A stretch of DNA of 64,000 nt from Variovorax sp. YR216 (GTDB taxonomy: Bacteria > Pseudomonadota > Gammaproteobacteria > Burkholderiales > Burkholderiaceae_C). Positions 25,908 to 33,672 of this stretch are shown here, piece by piece (positions within the stretch are counted from its first letter, which is position 1; every line of letters starts with the position of its first letter). The DNA is taken from the NCBI RefSeq assembly GCF_900107745.1, contig NZ_FNRO01000021.1:41156-105155 (forward strand), given 5' to 3'. The notes beneath the pieces were generated by a model, which saw nothing but the letters and a program-made list of their open reading frames with translations, was not told the origin of the DNA and did not search any database. Position numbers and translations under genes: made by a program.

Positions 25908-28610
25908 ATGAATTTCGACAACCTTCTCGTCTCGACAAAGTTCGCGCCGCCGCGCATCGGGGCGCGTTACATCTTGCGCAAGCATCTCCTGGCGCAACTC
26001 GCTGCCGTGCGCGGCGCGACCTTCACGCTGGTAACCGGCAGTGCCGGCTTCGGCAAGACCATCCTGCTGGCGCAATGGAGGCAGGAGTTGATGAAAGAGG
26101 GGGCTGAGGTCGCCTGGCTGTCACTGGGCCAGGAAGAAAAGCAGCTCGCCAACTTTTGCGCCTACCTGCTCGCCGCCTTGCAGCGGCTGGGCATTCCGGT
26201 CGAAGACGACATGCTGCTCGAAGGCGGCAGCAGCAAGTCGATCGAGGCCGTGGTCGCCGCCGCCGTCAATGGTGCACAAGGGCTTCCGAAGGAGCTCTAT
26301 CTCATCATCGACGACTACCACCATGTCGAGGATCCGTGGGCGCACAAGCTGATGCAGCGCCTGCTCGACCACTGCCCGCCCAACCTGCACATCGCGATCG
26401 CGTCGCGCATGGCGCCCCCGCTGAGCATCGGGCGCCTGCGCGTGCTGGACAAGGTGGCCGAGATCGGGCTTGTGGAGCTGCCGTTCGACCTGGAGGAGAC
26501 ACGGGTTTTCTTCGAGCAGAACATCAGCACGGTGAAGCTGAGCGCCGACGAGCTGCGGCTGATCCACGACATCACGAGCGGCTGGCCCGCCAGCCTGCAG
26601 CTGATCACCGTGATGCTGCGCAGCCGGCCGCAGACGCGGGCGACGCTGCAGGACCTCGGCTGGAAGCTCGGGGACCTGCAGGCGTACCTGGCCGAGGACG
26701 TCATCGCGCACCTGCCGGCCGAATTCACCCGCTTCATGGAGATGCTCTCGGTGTGCCGGCGCTTCAACGCCAGCCTCGCGGCCGCGGTGACGGGCAGCGC
26801 GAGTGCTGGAGCGTTGATCAAGCGCGCCGAGGACGAGAACCTGCTGATCTACCGGGTCGATTCCGACGACCGCACGCCGTGGTATCGGTTCCATCCGCTT
26901 TTCGGCGAATTTCTCTCGGCGCGGCTCGCGGAGCAGGGGCCGGCCCGTGCGAAGGAACTGCATCGCCGCGCGAGCCACTGGTTTGCGGAGCAGGAGCTGC
27001 TGGTGGAGGCGGTGCGTCATGCGATCCTTGGCGACGATCTTCAGTTCGCGGTGAGCTCGATCGAGAACGCGGCACCGAGCACCTGGAGCCTGGGCTACAT
27101 CAGCCCCATGCTCAACCTGCTCGACCGTCTTCCGCAGGAAGCACTCCACCAATACCCTCGCCTCTTTTTCCTCGCGTGCCTCACCTATGCGCTGACGGCT
27201 CGCCCGGCACAGGCCGAGCGTTGGATCGCGCAGATTCGCGAGACCGATGCGGCCAAGACGCCGGCCATTTCATCCCGCTTCGCTTTGGCCGATGCGGCCG
27301 TGGCATTGCAGCGCGACAACACGCAGCGGGTGATCGACCTGCTCGAGCCGCAGGGGAAGGCGCCGGCGGAAAACCGATTCCTGCGCTATGTGCATGTGGC
27401 GGCATTGGCAACGGCGTATGCGGCGGCGGGGCGCTATGCGGATGCCCACCGGCTGCTCGACGACAACCCGATCCCGCCCGATGACCGGGGGAACGATATG
27501 GCGCTGGTGGTGCAGTCCGTGCGCGCCACCACTTTGGGCATCGAAGGCAACGCAAAGGAAACGGCCCGCGTCGGCGCGGAGGTGCTCGCCCGCGCTGAGA
27601 CCGCCTACGGGCGCAGGTCGGTCAGTGCCAACCTGTGCGCGGCCACGCTGGGCAATGCCTTCTACGAGCTCGATCGCATCGACGAGGCGCGGGAGGTTCT
27701 CGCCAACCGCGCGGGCATTCTTCGCTCGTCGTCGCCCGGCACGATGATCCATGCCGCGCTGTGCAATGCGCGGCTGGACATGCTCCAGCTCGGACCCGAT
27801 GCGGCGTTGGCCTTCCTCGATGCGCAGCAGGCGCACTATCACAGCCTGGGACTCGACCGCCTGGTCACTGCCATGCTGGCCGAGCAGGTGAAGGTCCTGC
27901 TAGCGACGGGCGAGCGCGCGCGCGCGGCAGAGCTGGTTGCGAAGCTCGATGGCCTGGCCAACCTGCATCGCGATGCCCAGGGATTCCGTGCCGAGATCCC
28001 GGCACTCGCTGCGATCGCACGTGCGCGGCTGGCGCTGATCGATGCCCGCCCGGATGACGCGCTCGTCGCGCTGGACGCGGTGCGCGGTTTCGCCAGCGCC
28101 TACGGGCGCGTGCGCATGCTGGTCCTGGCCGAGATCCTCGCCGCATTGACGCACGACTATCTCAAGCGCGACGAGCAGGCGCTGGATTGCCTGGCGCGTG
28201 CGGTGCAATCGGGCGCGGCGGCCGGACTTGTGCGCACCTTCCTGGACGAAGGTCCGCGGGTCGGCGAGTTGTTGGGCGGATTGCGTGGCTCCGGTGCGAG
28301 ACTGGATGAGCGCCTTGGACCCTACGTCGACGATCTGCTGCGCCGATGGGGAGGCCCGGCGCCAGTGGCGCAGGACAAGGGGAAGCCCTCGCCCAAGGCC
28401 GCTGATACGGACTCCATCGCGCTGACGCCGCGCGAGATCGAGATCCTCGGCCTCGTCGCCAAGGCGATGTCGAGCAAGCGCATCGCGCAGACGCTCAACA
28501 TCACGCCCGAGACCGTGAAGTGGAACATCCGCAACGTGCTCGCGAAGCTGCGGATGTCGAGCCGCTACGACGCGCTGACCTGGGCGCGCAACAAGGGCCT
28601 GATCGAATAG
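25908..28610 (+). CDS. Large ATP-binding LuxR-family (LAL, MalT-like) regulator
   Basis: A 900-residue regulator with the MalT/LAL plan: Walker A GSAGFGKT (residues 44-51), Walker B LYLIIDDYHH (near 130), a winged-helix region, a long TPR-like helical repeat domain (about 330-790) and a C-terminal LuxR helix-turn-helix (LTPREIEILGLVAKAMSSKR, with TPETVKWNIRNVLAKL). Such proteins bind ATP and an inducer, oligomerise and activate promoters. ATG 25908 is chosen because the conserved NFDNLLVSTKFAPPRIGARY start follows; an upstream in-frame GTG-type start lacks a ribosome site. Its place at the end of the 6998-25847 run suggests it controls that run in response to a substrate or CoA ester. A second, divergent LAL gene is at 33673. 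Confidence 0.9.
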   Translation: MNFDNLLVSTKFAPPRIGARYILRKHLLAQLAAVRGATFTLVTGSAGFGKTILLAQWRQELMKEGAEVAWLSLGQEEKQLANFCAYLLAALQRLGIPVEDDMLLEGGSSKSIEAVVAAAVNGAQGLPKELYLIIDDYHHVEDPWAHKLMQRLLDHCPPNLHIAIASRMAPPLSIGRLRVLDKVAEIGLVELPFDLEETRVFFEQNISTVKLSADELRLIHDITSGWPASLQLITVMLRSRPQTRATLQDLGWKLGDLQAYLAEDVIAHLPAEFTRFMEMLSVCRRFNASLAAAVTGSASAGALIKRAEDENLLIYRVDSDDRTPWYRFHPLFGEFLSARLAEQGPARAKELHRRASHWFAEQELLVEAVRHAILGDDLQFAVSSIENAAPSTWSLGYISPMLNLLDRLPQEALHQYPRLFFLACLTYALTARPAQAERWIAQIRETDAAKTPAISSRFALADAAVALQRDNTQRVIDLLEPQGKAPAENRFLRYVHVAALATAYAAAGRYADAHRLLDDNPIPPDDRGNDMALVVQSVRATTLGIEGNAKETARVGAEVLARAETAYGRRSVSANLCAATLGNAFYELDRIDEAREVLANRAGILRSSSPGTMIHAALCNARLDMLQLGPDAALAFLDAQQAHYHSLGLDRLVTAMLAEQVKVLLATGERARAAELVAKLDGLANLHRDAQGFRAEIPALAAIARARLALIDARPDDALVALDAVRGFASAYGRVRMLVLAEILAALTHDYLKRDEQALDCLARAVQSGAAAGLVRTFLDEGPRVGELLGGLRGSGARLDERLGPYVDDLLRRWGGPAPVAQDKGKPSPKAADTDSIALTPREIEILGLVAKAMSSKRIAQTLNITPETVKWNIRNVLAKLRMSSRYDALTWARNKGLIE

Positions 28611-28625
28611 CTGATCGGATGCAGC

Positions 28626-28653
28626 GCCCCTCCAAAGAAGGGGGGCTCCTTTT
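28626..28653 (+). terminator. Candidate intrinsic terminator after LuxR/MalT-like gene
   Basis: GCCCCTC pairs with GGGGGGC (7 bp, one G-T pair) around a 7-base loop and is followed by CTCCTTTT. It lies 15 bases after the regulator stop and before the MaoC gene, so it plausibly ends the 6998-28610 transcript. Confidence 0.5.
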
Positions 28654-28667
28654 CAGGTGCGGCCGCT

Positions 28668-28673
28668 TAACCT
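28668..28673 (+). promoter_or_regulatory. Candidate -10 box upstream of MaoC gene
   Basis: TAACCT, following GCCGCT, lies 34 bases before ATG 28708 and just after the putative terminator. It matches the -10-like hexamers before 6998, 32450 and 33673; no -35 is evident. Confidence 0.28.
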
Positions 28674-28707
28674 TTTCGGCATCGCACATTCAACCTGGAT
28701 AGTCTGC

Positions 28708-29163
28708 ATGAAGAGCTACGAAACCCTCGAAGACCTCAAGCCTCTGGTGGGCCAGAACATCGGCACCAGCGACTGGCTGTCGATCGACCAGCAGCGCATC
28801 AACAAGTTCGCCGATGCCACGGGCGACCACCAGTGGATCCACGTCGATGCGGAGCGCGCGAAGAGCGGCCCCTTCGGAACGCCCATCGCGCATGGCTTTC
28901 TGACGTTGAGCCTGTTGCCGATCTTCTCCCAGACGGCCTTCCAGATCCGCAAGAGCACGATGGGCGTCAACTACGGGCTCAACAAGGTGCGCTTCATGAA
29001 GCCGGTACCCGTGAACAGCCGCCTGCGGGCGCATTTCAAGCTCCTGAGCTGGGAGCCTCTGGAAGGCAACGGTGCCCAGTTGCTGGTCGAGATGTCGATC
29101 GAGCTCGAGGGTGCATCCAAGCCAGTGTGCGTGGCCGAGTCGATCACCCGGCGCTATCCCTGA
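28708..29163 (+). CDS. MaoC-like (R)-specific enoyl-CoA hydratase
   Basis: A 151-residue single hot-dog protein. The hydratase-2 motif is clear: FADATGDHQWIHVDAERA (about residues 34-51) holds the catalytic Asp and His, followed by GPFGTPIAHGFLTLSL. It hydrates trans-2-enoyl-CoA to (3R)-hydroxyacyl-CoA. The next gene, 32 bases later, encodes an SDR resembling the dehydrogenase domain of peroxisomal MFE-2, which oxidises (3R)-hydroxy esters, so the two genes together look like a split D-bifunctional protein. Preceded by a putative terminator and -10 box, so it probably begins its own unit. Confidence 0.9.
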   Translation: MKSYETLEDLKPLVGQNIGTSDWLSIDQQRINKFADATGDHQWIHVDAERAKSGPFGTPIAHGFLTLSLLPIFSQTAFQIRKSTMGVNYGLNKVRFMKPVPVNSRLRAHFKLLSWEPLEGNGAQLLVEMSIELEGASKPVCVAESITRRYP

Positions 29164-29195
29164 TTTCTTCCCATTCTTCTTGAAAAGGTAACGAC

Positions 29196-30107
29196 ATGAC
29201 GATTCGATTCGACGGCCGCGTGGCCATCGTGACCGGCGCCGGCAACGGCCTGGGCCGCGCGCATGCGCTGGAGCTGGCGCGCCGCGGCGCCAAGGTGGTG
29301 GTCAACGACTTCGGCGGCAGCCGCGACGGCAAGGGCGGCTCCTCCGAGGCGGCGCAGAAGGTGGTGGGCGAGATCCGTGCGGCGGGTGGCATCGCCATCG
29401 CCAATGGCGCCAACGTGTGCGACTTCGCGCAGGTGCTCGGCATGATCGAGCAGGCCAAGGCCGAGTTCGGCCGCATCGATGTGCTGGTCAACAACGCGGG
29501 CATCCTGCGCGACAAGACCTTCTCGAAGATGGAGATCGCCGACTTCCAGGCGGTGGTCGACGTCCACCTGATGGGTTCGGTCAACTGCACCAAGGCCGTG
29601 TGGGAAATCATGCGCGAGCAGAACTACGGCCGCATCCTGATGACGACCTCGGCTTCGGGGCTCTTCGGCAATTTCGGCCAGTCCAACTACGGCGCCGCCA
29701 AGATGGCGCTGGTGGGCCTGATGCACATGCTCACCATCGAAGGCAAGAAGAGCAACATCCGAGTGAACACCATCGCGCCGATGGCTGCCACGCGCATGAC
29801 CGAAGACGTGCTGCCGCCCGCCATGCTCGACGCGATCAAGCCGGAGCAGGTGACGCCCGCGGCGCTCTTCCTCGTGAGCGAGGATGCGCCCTCCAAGACG
29901 ACGCTGTCGGCCGGTGGCGGTGCCTTCTCGGCCTGCCGCATCGAGGATACGGCGGCGGTCTACCTTGGGCCGAACGAGTGCACGGTCGAAGGCGTGGCGG
30001 AGCACTTCACGCAGATTGCCGACTGGGACAGCGCGCGCGCCTACGACGATTCGAACGCGCAGGTGCATGCGCTCATCCAAGCCGCCATGGCCGGCATGCA
30101 GCGCTGA
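29196..30107 (+). CDS. SDR, (3R)-hydroxyacyl-CoA dehydrogenase (MFE-2/HSD17B4-like)
   Basis: A 303-residue SDR with GAGNGLGR cofactor loop, the VVVNDFGGSRDGKG insert typical of the HSD17B4/MFE-2 dehydrogenase domain, NNAGILRDKTFSKM, and catalytic NYGAAK (Tyr-x3-Lys). The extra about 50 residues after the SDR core (from SAGGGAFSACRIEDTAAVYL) also match that subfamily. It should oxidise (3R)-hydroxyacyl-CoA to 3-ketoacyl-CoA with NAD+. With the preceding MaoC hydratase it supplies steps 2 and 3 of a stereospecific beta-oxidation cycle. A paralogue lies at 41901. Confidence 0.88.
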   Translation: MTIRFDGRVAIVTGAGNGLGRAHALELARRGAKVVVNDFGGSRDGKGGSSEAAQKVVGEIRAAGGIAIANGANVCDFAQVLGMIEQAKAEFGRIDVLVNNAGILRDKTFSKMEIADFQAVVDVHLMGSVNCTKAVWEIMREQNYGRILMTTSASGLFGNFGQSNYGAAKMALVGLMHMLTIEGKKSNIRVNTIAPMAATRMTEDVLPPAMLDAIKPEQVTPAALFLVSEDAPSKTTLSAGGGAFSACRIEDTAAVYLGPNECTVEGVAEHFTQIADWDSARAYDDSNAQVHALIQAAMAGMQR

Positions 30108-30124
30108 AGCCGATCCGCGTGCCG

Positions 30125-30934
30125 ATGTTGCTTCAACGCCTTGCTGCCTTTGCAGTTTTCGCTGCCCTGGGTGCGTGCAGTCAGCCTCCGAAGCCCATGC
30201 CCGCGAGCGAGGTTCCGCAGCTCCGGCCGGGCGTCCCGGCCGGTTACCTGCCTCGCAACGCGTTGCCTGACAGCCTGACGCTGGTGCCGCCGCCCCCTTC
30301 GGCGGGCACCGCCGCCTTCGCCGCCGACGAGGCGGCCTATCGAAGCACGCGCGGTCTGCGCGACAGTGGGCGCTGGAAGCAGGCAAGCGAAGACGCCGTG
30401 CTGCGCTTTCCGCAGGCCGCAGGTACCTTCTCGTGCGCGGCGGGCGTGCCGATCACCGAGAACGACACGCCGCACGCGTACATGCTGCTGCGGCGCACGC
30501 TGGCCGATGCGGGACTGGCTACCTACGCGGCGAAGGATCGATACAAGCGCGCGCGTCCTTTCACCACCGACAACCAGGCGACATGCACTCCGGCTGAAGA
30601 AGCAGGTCTGGCGAAGGACGGCTCGTATCCGTCCGGGCATGCGTCGCTGGGATGGGCATGGGCCCTGGTGCTGGCCGAAATCGTGCCCGAGCGCGCCGAT
30701 GCCATCCTCCAGCGCGGCGTGACCTACGGCCAGAGCCGTGTCATCTGCGGCGTGCACTGGCAGAGCGATGTCGATGCAGGTCGACTGGTTGCCGCCGGCG
30801 TGGTTGCGCGACTGCATGCCGAGCCGGCATTCGTCGCGGAGCTGGGAGCTGCCCGCAAGGAGATCCGCGACGCACGCGACAGGTCGCTCGCACCGTCGCG
30901 CGACTGCGCGGCCGAGGCGCTCGGCGCAAACTAG
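30125..30934 (+). CDS. Class A non-specific acid phosphatase (PAP2 superfamily), lipoprotein
   Basis: A 269-residue exported phosphatase. The N-terminus ends in a lipobox (ALGAC), so a lipid-anchored envelope protein is likely. The PAP2 signature is complete: K-x6-RP in KDRYKRARPF, then GSYPSGHASLGWA, then SRVICGVHWQSDVDAG. Known class A acid phosphatases hydrolyse many phosphomonoesters at low pH. It is an odd companion for the MaoC/SDR pair, starting 17 bases after it; it may release phosphate or dephosphorylate an alcohol substrate outside the cytoplasm. GTG 30119 is an alternative start. Confidence 0.88.
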   Translation: MLLQRLAAFAVFAALGACSQPPKPMPASEVPQLRPGVPAGYLPRNALPDSLTLVPPPPSAGTAAFAADEAAYRSTRGLRDSGRWKQASEDAVLRFPQAAGTFSCAAGVPITENDTPHAYMLLRRTLADAGLATYAAKDRYKRARPFTTDNQATCTPAEEAGLAKDGSYPSGHASLGWAWALVLAEIVPERADAILQRGVTYGQSRVICGVHWQSDVDAGRLVAAGVVARLHAEPAFVAELGAARKEIRDARDRSLAPSRDCAAEALGAN

Positions 30935-31018
30935 GGCCGCGTCGCGTGACGGGGCGGTTTGACAGCGAGTGTCGAGCCTCCGAAGAATCGTTGGCGTATT
31001 ACTTCAAGGAGTCAAGCC

Positions 31019-32338
31019 GTGAAATGTCGATGGATCCTTTCCGGTCTGCTGGCGACTTCCGTGTGGGCGACCTCGGCCGCTGCCCAGTCGCCACCTGCGG
31101 GCCCGAGTGACCAGGAGGTCAGCGATGCCTACATCTATCTCCTGTCCCGCCTTCTCGTGCTGCGCCAGCAGCAGCTCGACTTCAAGCAAGGTTTCAAGTG
31201 GAATCAACTGGTCCACCGCAAGCCTGGAGAGGTGGACTGGCCGAATCCCAATCTCGACGTCGCCTACTCCGAAGCCTGGGTCGCGATCGACGAGAAGAGC
31301 TGTCTGACGGTTTCGGTGCCGAAGATCACCGGTCGCTACTACACGGTGCATTTCCTCAACGGCTGGGGCGAGACTGTCGCCAATATCAACGAGCGCGTCT
31401 ATCCCGGGCATCCCTTCGGCAATTTCGCGGTCTGCCTCAAGGGTGCGCAGGTCAAGCTGCCTGCCGGGACACAGCGGGTTGATGTGCCGGTCCGGCATAT
31501 GCGAGTGCTGTCGCGCGTCGAACTGGGCGCCGACTGGAAGCAGGCCATCGCGTTGCAGCGGCAGGTCAGGTTCGGCGTCATCGGCAAGACGGCACTCCCG
31601 CCAGTGCCAAGGACCGTGATGTTCGATCCCGAGAAGCTGCCCGGCGTCGAAGCCTTCGAGTCCGCCGAGCTTGCTCTCGACAGCGAGCCCGACCTCAACC
31701 CGGGGATGGAGAAGCTGCAGGCGGATACGCGCGCGATCGCCCAGGCTGTCAAGGACCCCGCGCAGCGGCAGCGCATCGACCAGGTCATCCGGACCCAGGC
31801 CTTCGCTGATTTCCACAAGGCCTTGCCGAACGTGGGCCATGGCACCCGGCAGAACGGCTGGGTGCTGCCCTCCACGTCGGGTGCCTACATGGACGACTGG
31901 CTGGTCCGCACGCTCGTGAACTACGGCGGCATCTGGGCCAACACGCCGCAGGAGGTCATCTACTACAAGGGCTTTGTCGACAGCAGCGGCGCGCCGCTGT
32001 CGGGCGACCATGTCTACAAGCTGCACTTCACGAAGGCGCAACTGCCGGCGCAGTATGCGACGCACTTCTGGTCGGTGATCGGCGTCGACGCGGCTGGCAA
32101 GCGGGTGCTTCCGAATGCGCTCAAGCGCTACCTGTTGAACAACCAGTCCGGGCTCAAGTATGGTGCCGACGGTTCGCTCACGCTGTACTTCGCGGACAAG
32201 AAGCCCCAGGATGCGCCCGAGAGCAACTGGCTGCCGACGCCCAAGGGGACGGACTACAACCTGACCTTCCGGTTCTACCGGCCTCAGGGCGCGGTGGCGG
32301 ATCGCACCTACTTTCCGCCGTCGTTGGTGAAGCAGTAA
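31019..32338 (+). CDS. Secreted DUF1254/DUF1214 protein, single copy
   Basis: A 439-residue protein starting at GTG 31019 with AAGGAG 7 bases upstream. A signal peptide (WILSGLLATSVWATSAAAQ) is followed by a DUF1254 part (NLDVAYSEAWVAIDEKSCLT, YYTVHFLNGWGETVANI) and a DUF1214 part (THFWSVIGVDAAGKRVLPNA and ESNWLPTPKGTDYNLTFRFY). It is a single-unit relative of the tandem protein at 4369-6771. Function is unknown. Recurrence of two such genes among sulfatase and acyl-CoA genes suggests a periplasmic role tied to the same substrates. Confidence 0.85.
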   Translation: MKCRWILSGLLATSVWATSAAAQSPPAGPSDQEVSDAYIYLLSRLLVLRQQQLDFKQGFKWNQLVHRKPGEVDWPNPNLDVAYSEAWVAIDEKSCLTVSVPKITGRYYTVHFLNGWGETVANINERVYPGHPFGNFAVCLKGAQVKLPAGTQRVDVPVRHMRVLSRVELGADWKQAIALQRQVRFGVIGKTALPPVPRTVMFDPEKLPGVEAFESAELALDSEPDLNPGMEKLQADTRAIAQAVKDPAQRQRIDQVIRTQAFADFHKALPNVGHGTRQNGWVLPSTSGAYMDDWLVRTLVNYGGIWANTPQEVIYYKGFVDSSGAPLSGDHVYKLHFTKAQLPAQYATHFWSVIGVDAAGKRVLPNALKRYLLNNQSGLKYGADGSLTLYFADKKPQDAPESNWLPTPKGTDYNLTFRFYRPQGAVADRTYFPPSLVKQ

Positions 32339-32413
32339 CCGTCGCGGGTCGGATGTTCGTTTTTTCCCGCACCCACCCCAAAAGGAAGGGGCACGGCGAA
32401 GGATGTTGCCGCC

Positions 32414-32419
32414 TAAGCT
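32414..32419 (+). promoter_or_regulatory. Candidate -10 box upstream of acyl-CoA dehydrogenase
   Basis: TAAGCT, following GCCGCC, lies 30 bases before ATG 32450. The 111-base gap also has a T6 run (32360-32365) and a C4/G4 mini-hairpin (32376-32391) that may end the DUF1254 transcript. Confidence 0.28.
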
Positions 32420-32449
32420 GCCCTGTATGCACAACCCAGATCGAACGAA

Positions 32450-33595
32450 ATGAGCGACATCTCCGCAGCTTTCCTGAGCGAGCAGGAAATCATGATCCGC
32501 GCTTCGGCGCGCAAGGTCGCGGCCGAGGTCGTGGCACCTACCGCCGCCGAGCGCGACCGCACCGGCCAATGGCCACGCAGCGAACTCGCGACGGTCGGCG
32601 AACTCGGCTTCATGGGCATGCTGACGCCCGAGGCCCACGGCGGTTCGGGCGCGAGCTTCGTCGAGTACTGCCTCGCCATCGAGGCGTTCGCGGCGGCCGA
32701 TGCCGGCTTCGCGACGCTGATGCATGTGCACAACTCGGTCGGCTTCATGATCGGCCGCGCCGGCAGCGAGGCGCAGAAGCGCAAGTATCTGCCCCGGCTG
32801 GCCACTGGCGAGCACATCGGCGCGTTTCTTCTGAGTGAGCCCCACGCCGGCTCAGACACCGCGGCCTTTCGCACCACGGCGCGCCGCGAGGGCGGGCACT
32901 ATGTGGTCAACGGCAGTAAACAGTTCATCTCCAACGGCAGCGAAGCCTCAGTGGGGCTGGTGCTCGCGGTGACCGACAAGTCCGCAGGCAAGAACGGCAG
33001 CAGCCTGCTCATCGTCGATGCGAAGGACCCGGGCTACAAGGTCGCGCGCGTGGAGCACAAGCTCGGCCAGCGCTCGGCGCATGTCGCACAGATCCAGCTC
33101 GACGACTGCCGCGTGCCGGTCGAAGACCTCATCGGGGAAGAGGGCTCGGGCTACAGGCGCATCATGGCTTCGCTGTCGGAGGGTCGCGTGGCGATCGCGG
33201 CGGTGGCGATCGGCGCGGCACGCGCGGCGCTGGATGCTGCGGTGAAATACGCAAAGGAGCGCGAGGCCTACGGCGCGCCGATCATCAAGCTCCAGGGCGT
33301 GGGCTTCGATCTGGCCGACATGGCGACGAAGGTCGAGGTGGCGCACCAGTTCATGCTGCACGCCGCCCGGCTGTGCGAAGCCGGACTGCCGTGCGCCAAG
33401 GAGGCCTCGATGGCCAAGCTCTTCGCCAGCGAGATGGCCGAGGCGGTGTGCTCCGACGCGGTGCAGATCCACGGGGGCTACGGTTATCTCACCGATTTTC
33501 CGGTCGAGCGCTACTACCGCGATGTGCGCGTGACCAAGATCTACGAAGGCACCAGCCATATCCAGAAGCTCATCATTGCGCGCAGCCTCGCCTGA
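32450..33595 (+). CDS. Acyl-CoA dehydrogenase
   Basis: A 381-residue ACAD with all standard features: LLSEPHAGSDTAAF and VNGSKQFISNGSEA (FAD domain), YAKEREAYGAPIIKLQ, QIHGGYGYLTDFPVERYYRD, and the catalytic Glu in KIYEGTSHIQKL. It oxidises acyl-CoA to trans-2-enoyl-CoA with electrons to ETF. It resembles the short/branched-chain group (butyryl-, 2-methylbutyryl-CoA dehydrogenases). It appears to have its own promoter and is directly followed by a MalT-like regulator gene. Confidence 0.9.
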   Translation: MSDISAAFLSEQEIMIRASARKVAAEVVAPTAAERDRTGQWPRSELATVGELGFMGMLTPEAHGGSGASFVEYCLAIEAFAAADAGFATLMHVHNSVGFMIGRAGSEAQKRKYLPRLATGEHIGAFLLSEPHAGSDTAAFRTTARREGGHYVVNGSKQFISNGSEASVGLVLAVTDKSAGKNGSSLLIVDAKDPGYKVARVEHKLGQRSAHVAQIQLDDCRVPVEDLIGEEGSGYRRIMASLSEGRVAIAAVAIGAARAALDAAVKYAKEREAYGAPIIKLQGVGFDLADMATKVEVAHQFMLHAARLCEAGLPCAKEASMAKLFASEMAEAVCSDAVQIHGGYGYLTDFPVERYYRDVRVTKIYEGTSHIQKLIIARSLA

Positions 33596-33608
33596 GGCGG
33601 ATCGCCGC

Positions 33609-33614
33609 TAACAT
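33609..33614 (+). promoter_or_regulatory. Candidate -10 box upstream of second MalT-like gene
   Basis: TAACAT follows GCCGC and lies 58 bases before ATG 33673, upstream of a strong hairpin. It is the fourth copy of the pattern noted at 6954, 28668 and 32414. Confidence 0.22.
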
Positions 33615-33623
33615 GGCCCGCTT

Positions 33624-33649
33624 GCGGCGGCGGGCGGTCCCGCCGTCGC
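33624..33649 (+). terminator. Strong GC hairpin between ACAD and regulator
   Basis: GCGGCGGCGGG pairs with CCCGCCGTCGC (11 bp, one G-T pair) around the loop CGGT, followed by ATTTC only. It could attenuate read-through from the ACAD gene or shape the 5' leader of the regulator, whose GGAGGG site follows at 33655. Confidence 0.4.
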
Positions 33650-33672
33650 ATTTCGGAGGGACAGGGGCATTC

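Noticed and set aside
33624..33649. Perfect rho-independent terminator
   Set aside because: The stem is strong but the following sequence is only ATTTC, so it is listed with low confidence as a hairpin that may be a leader structure.
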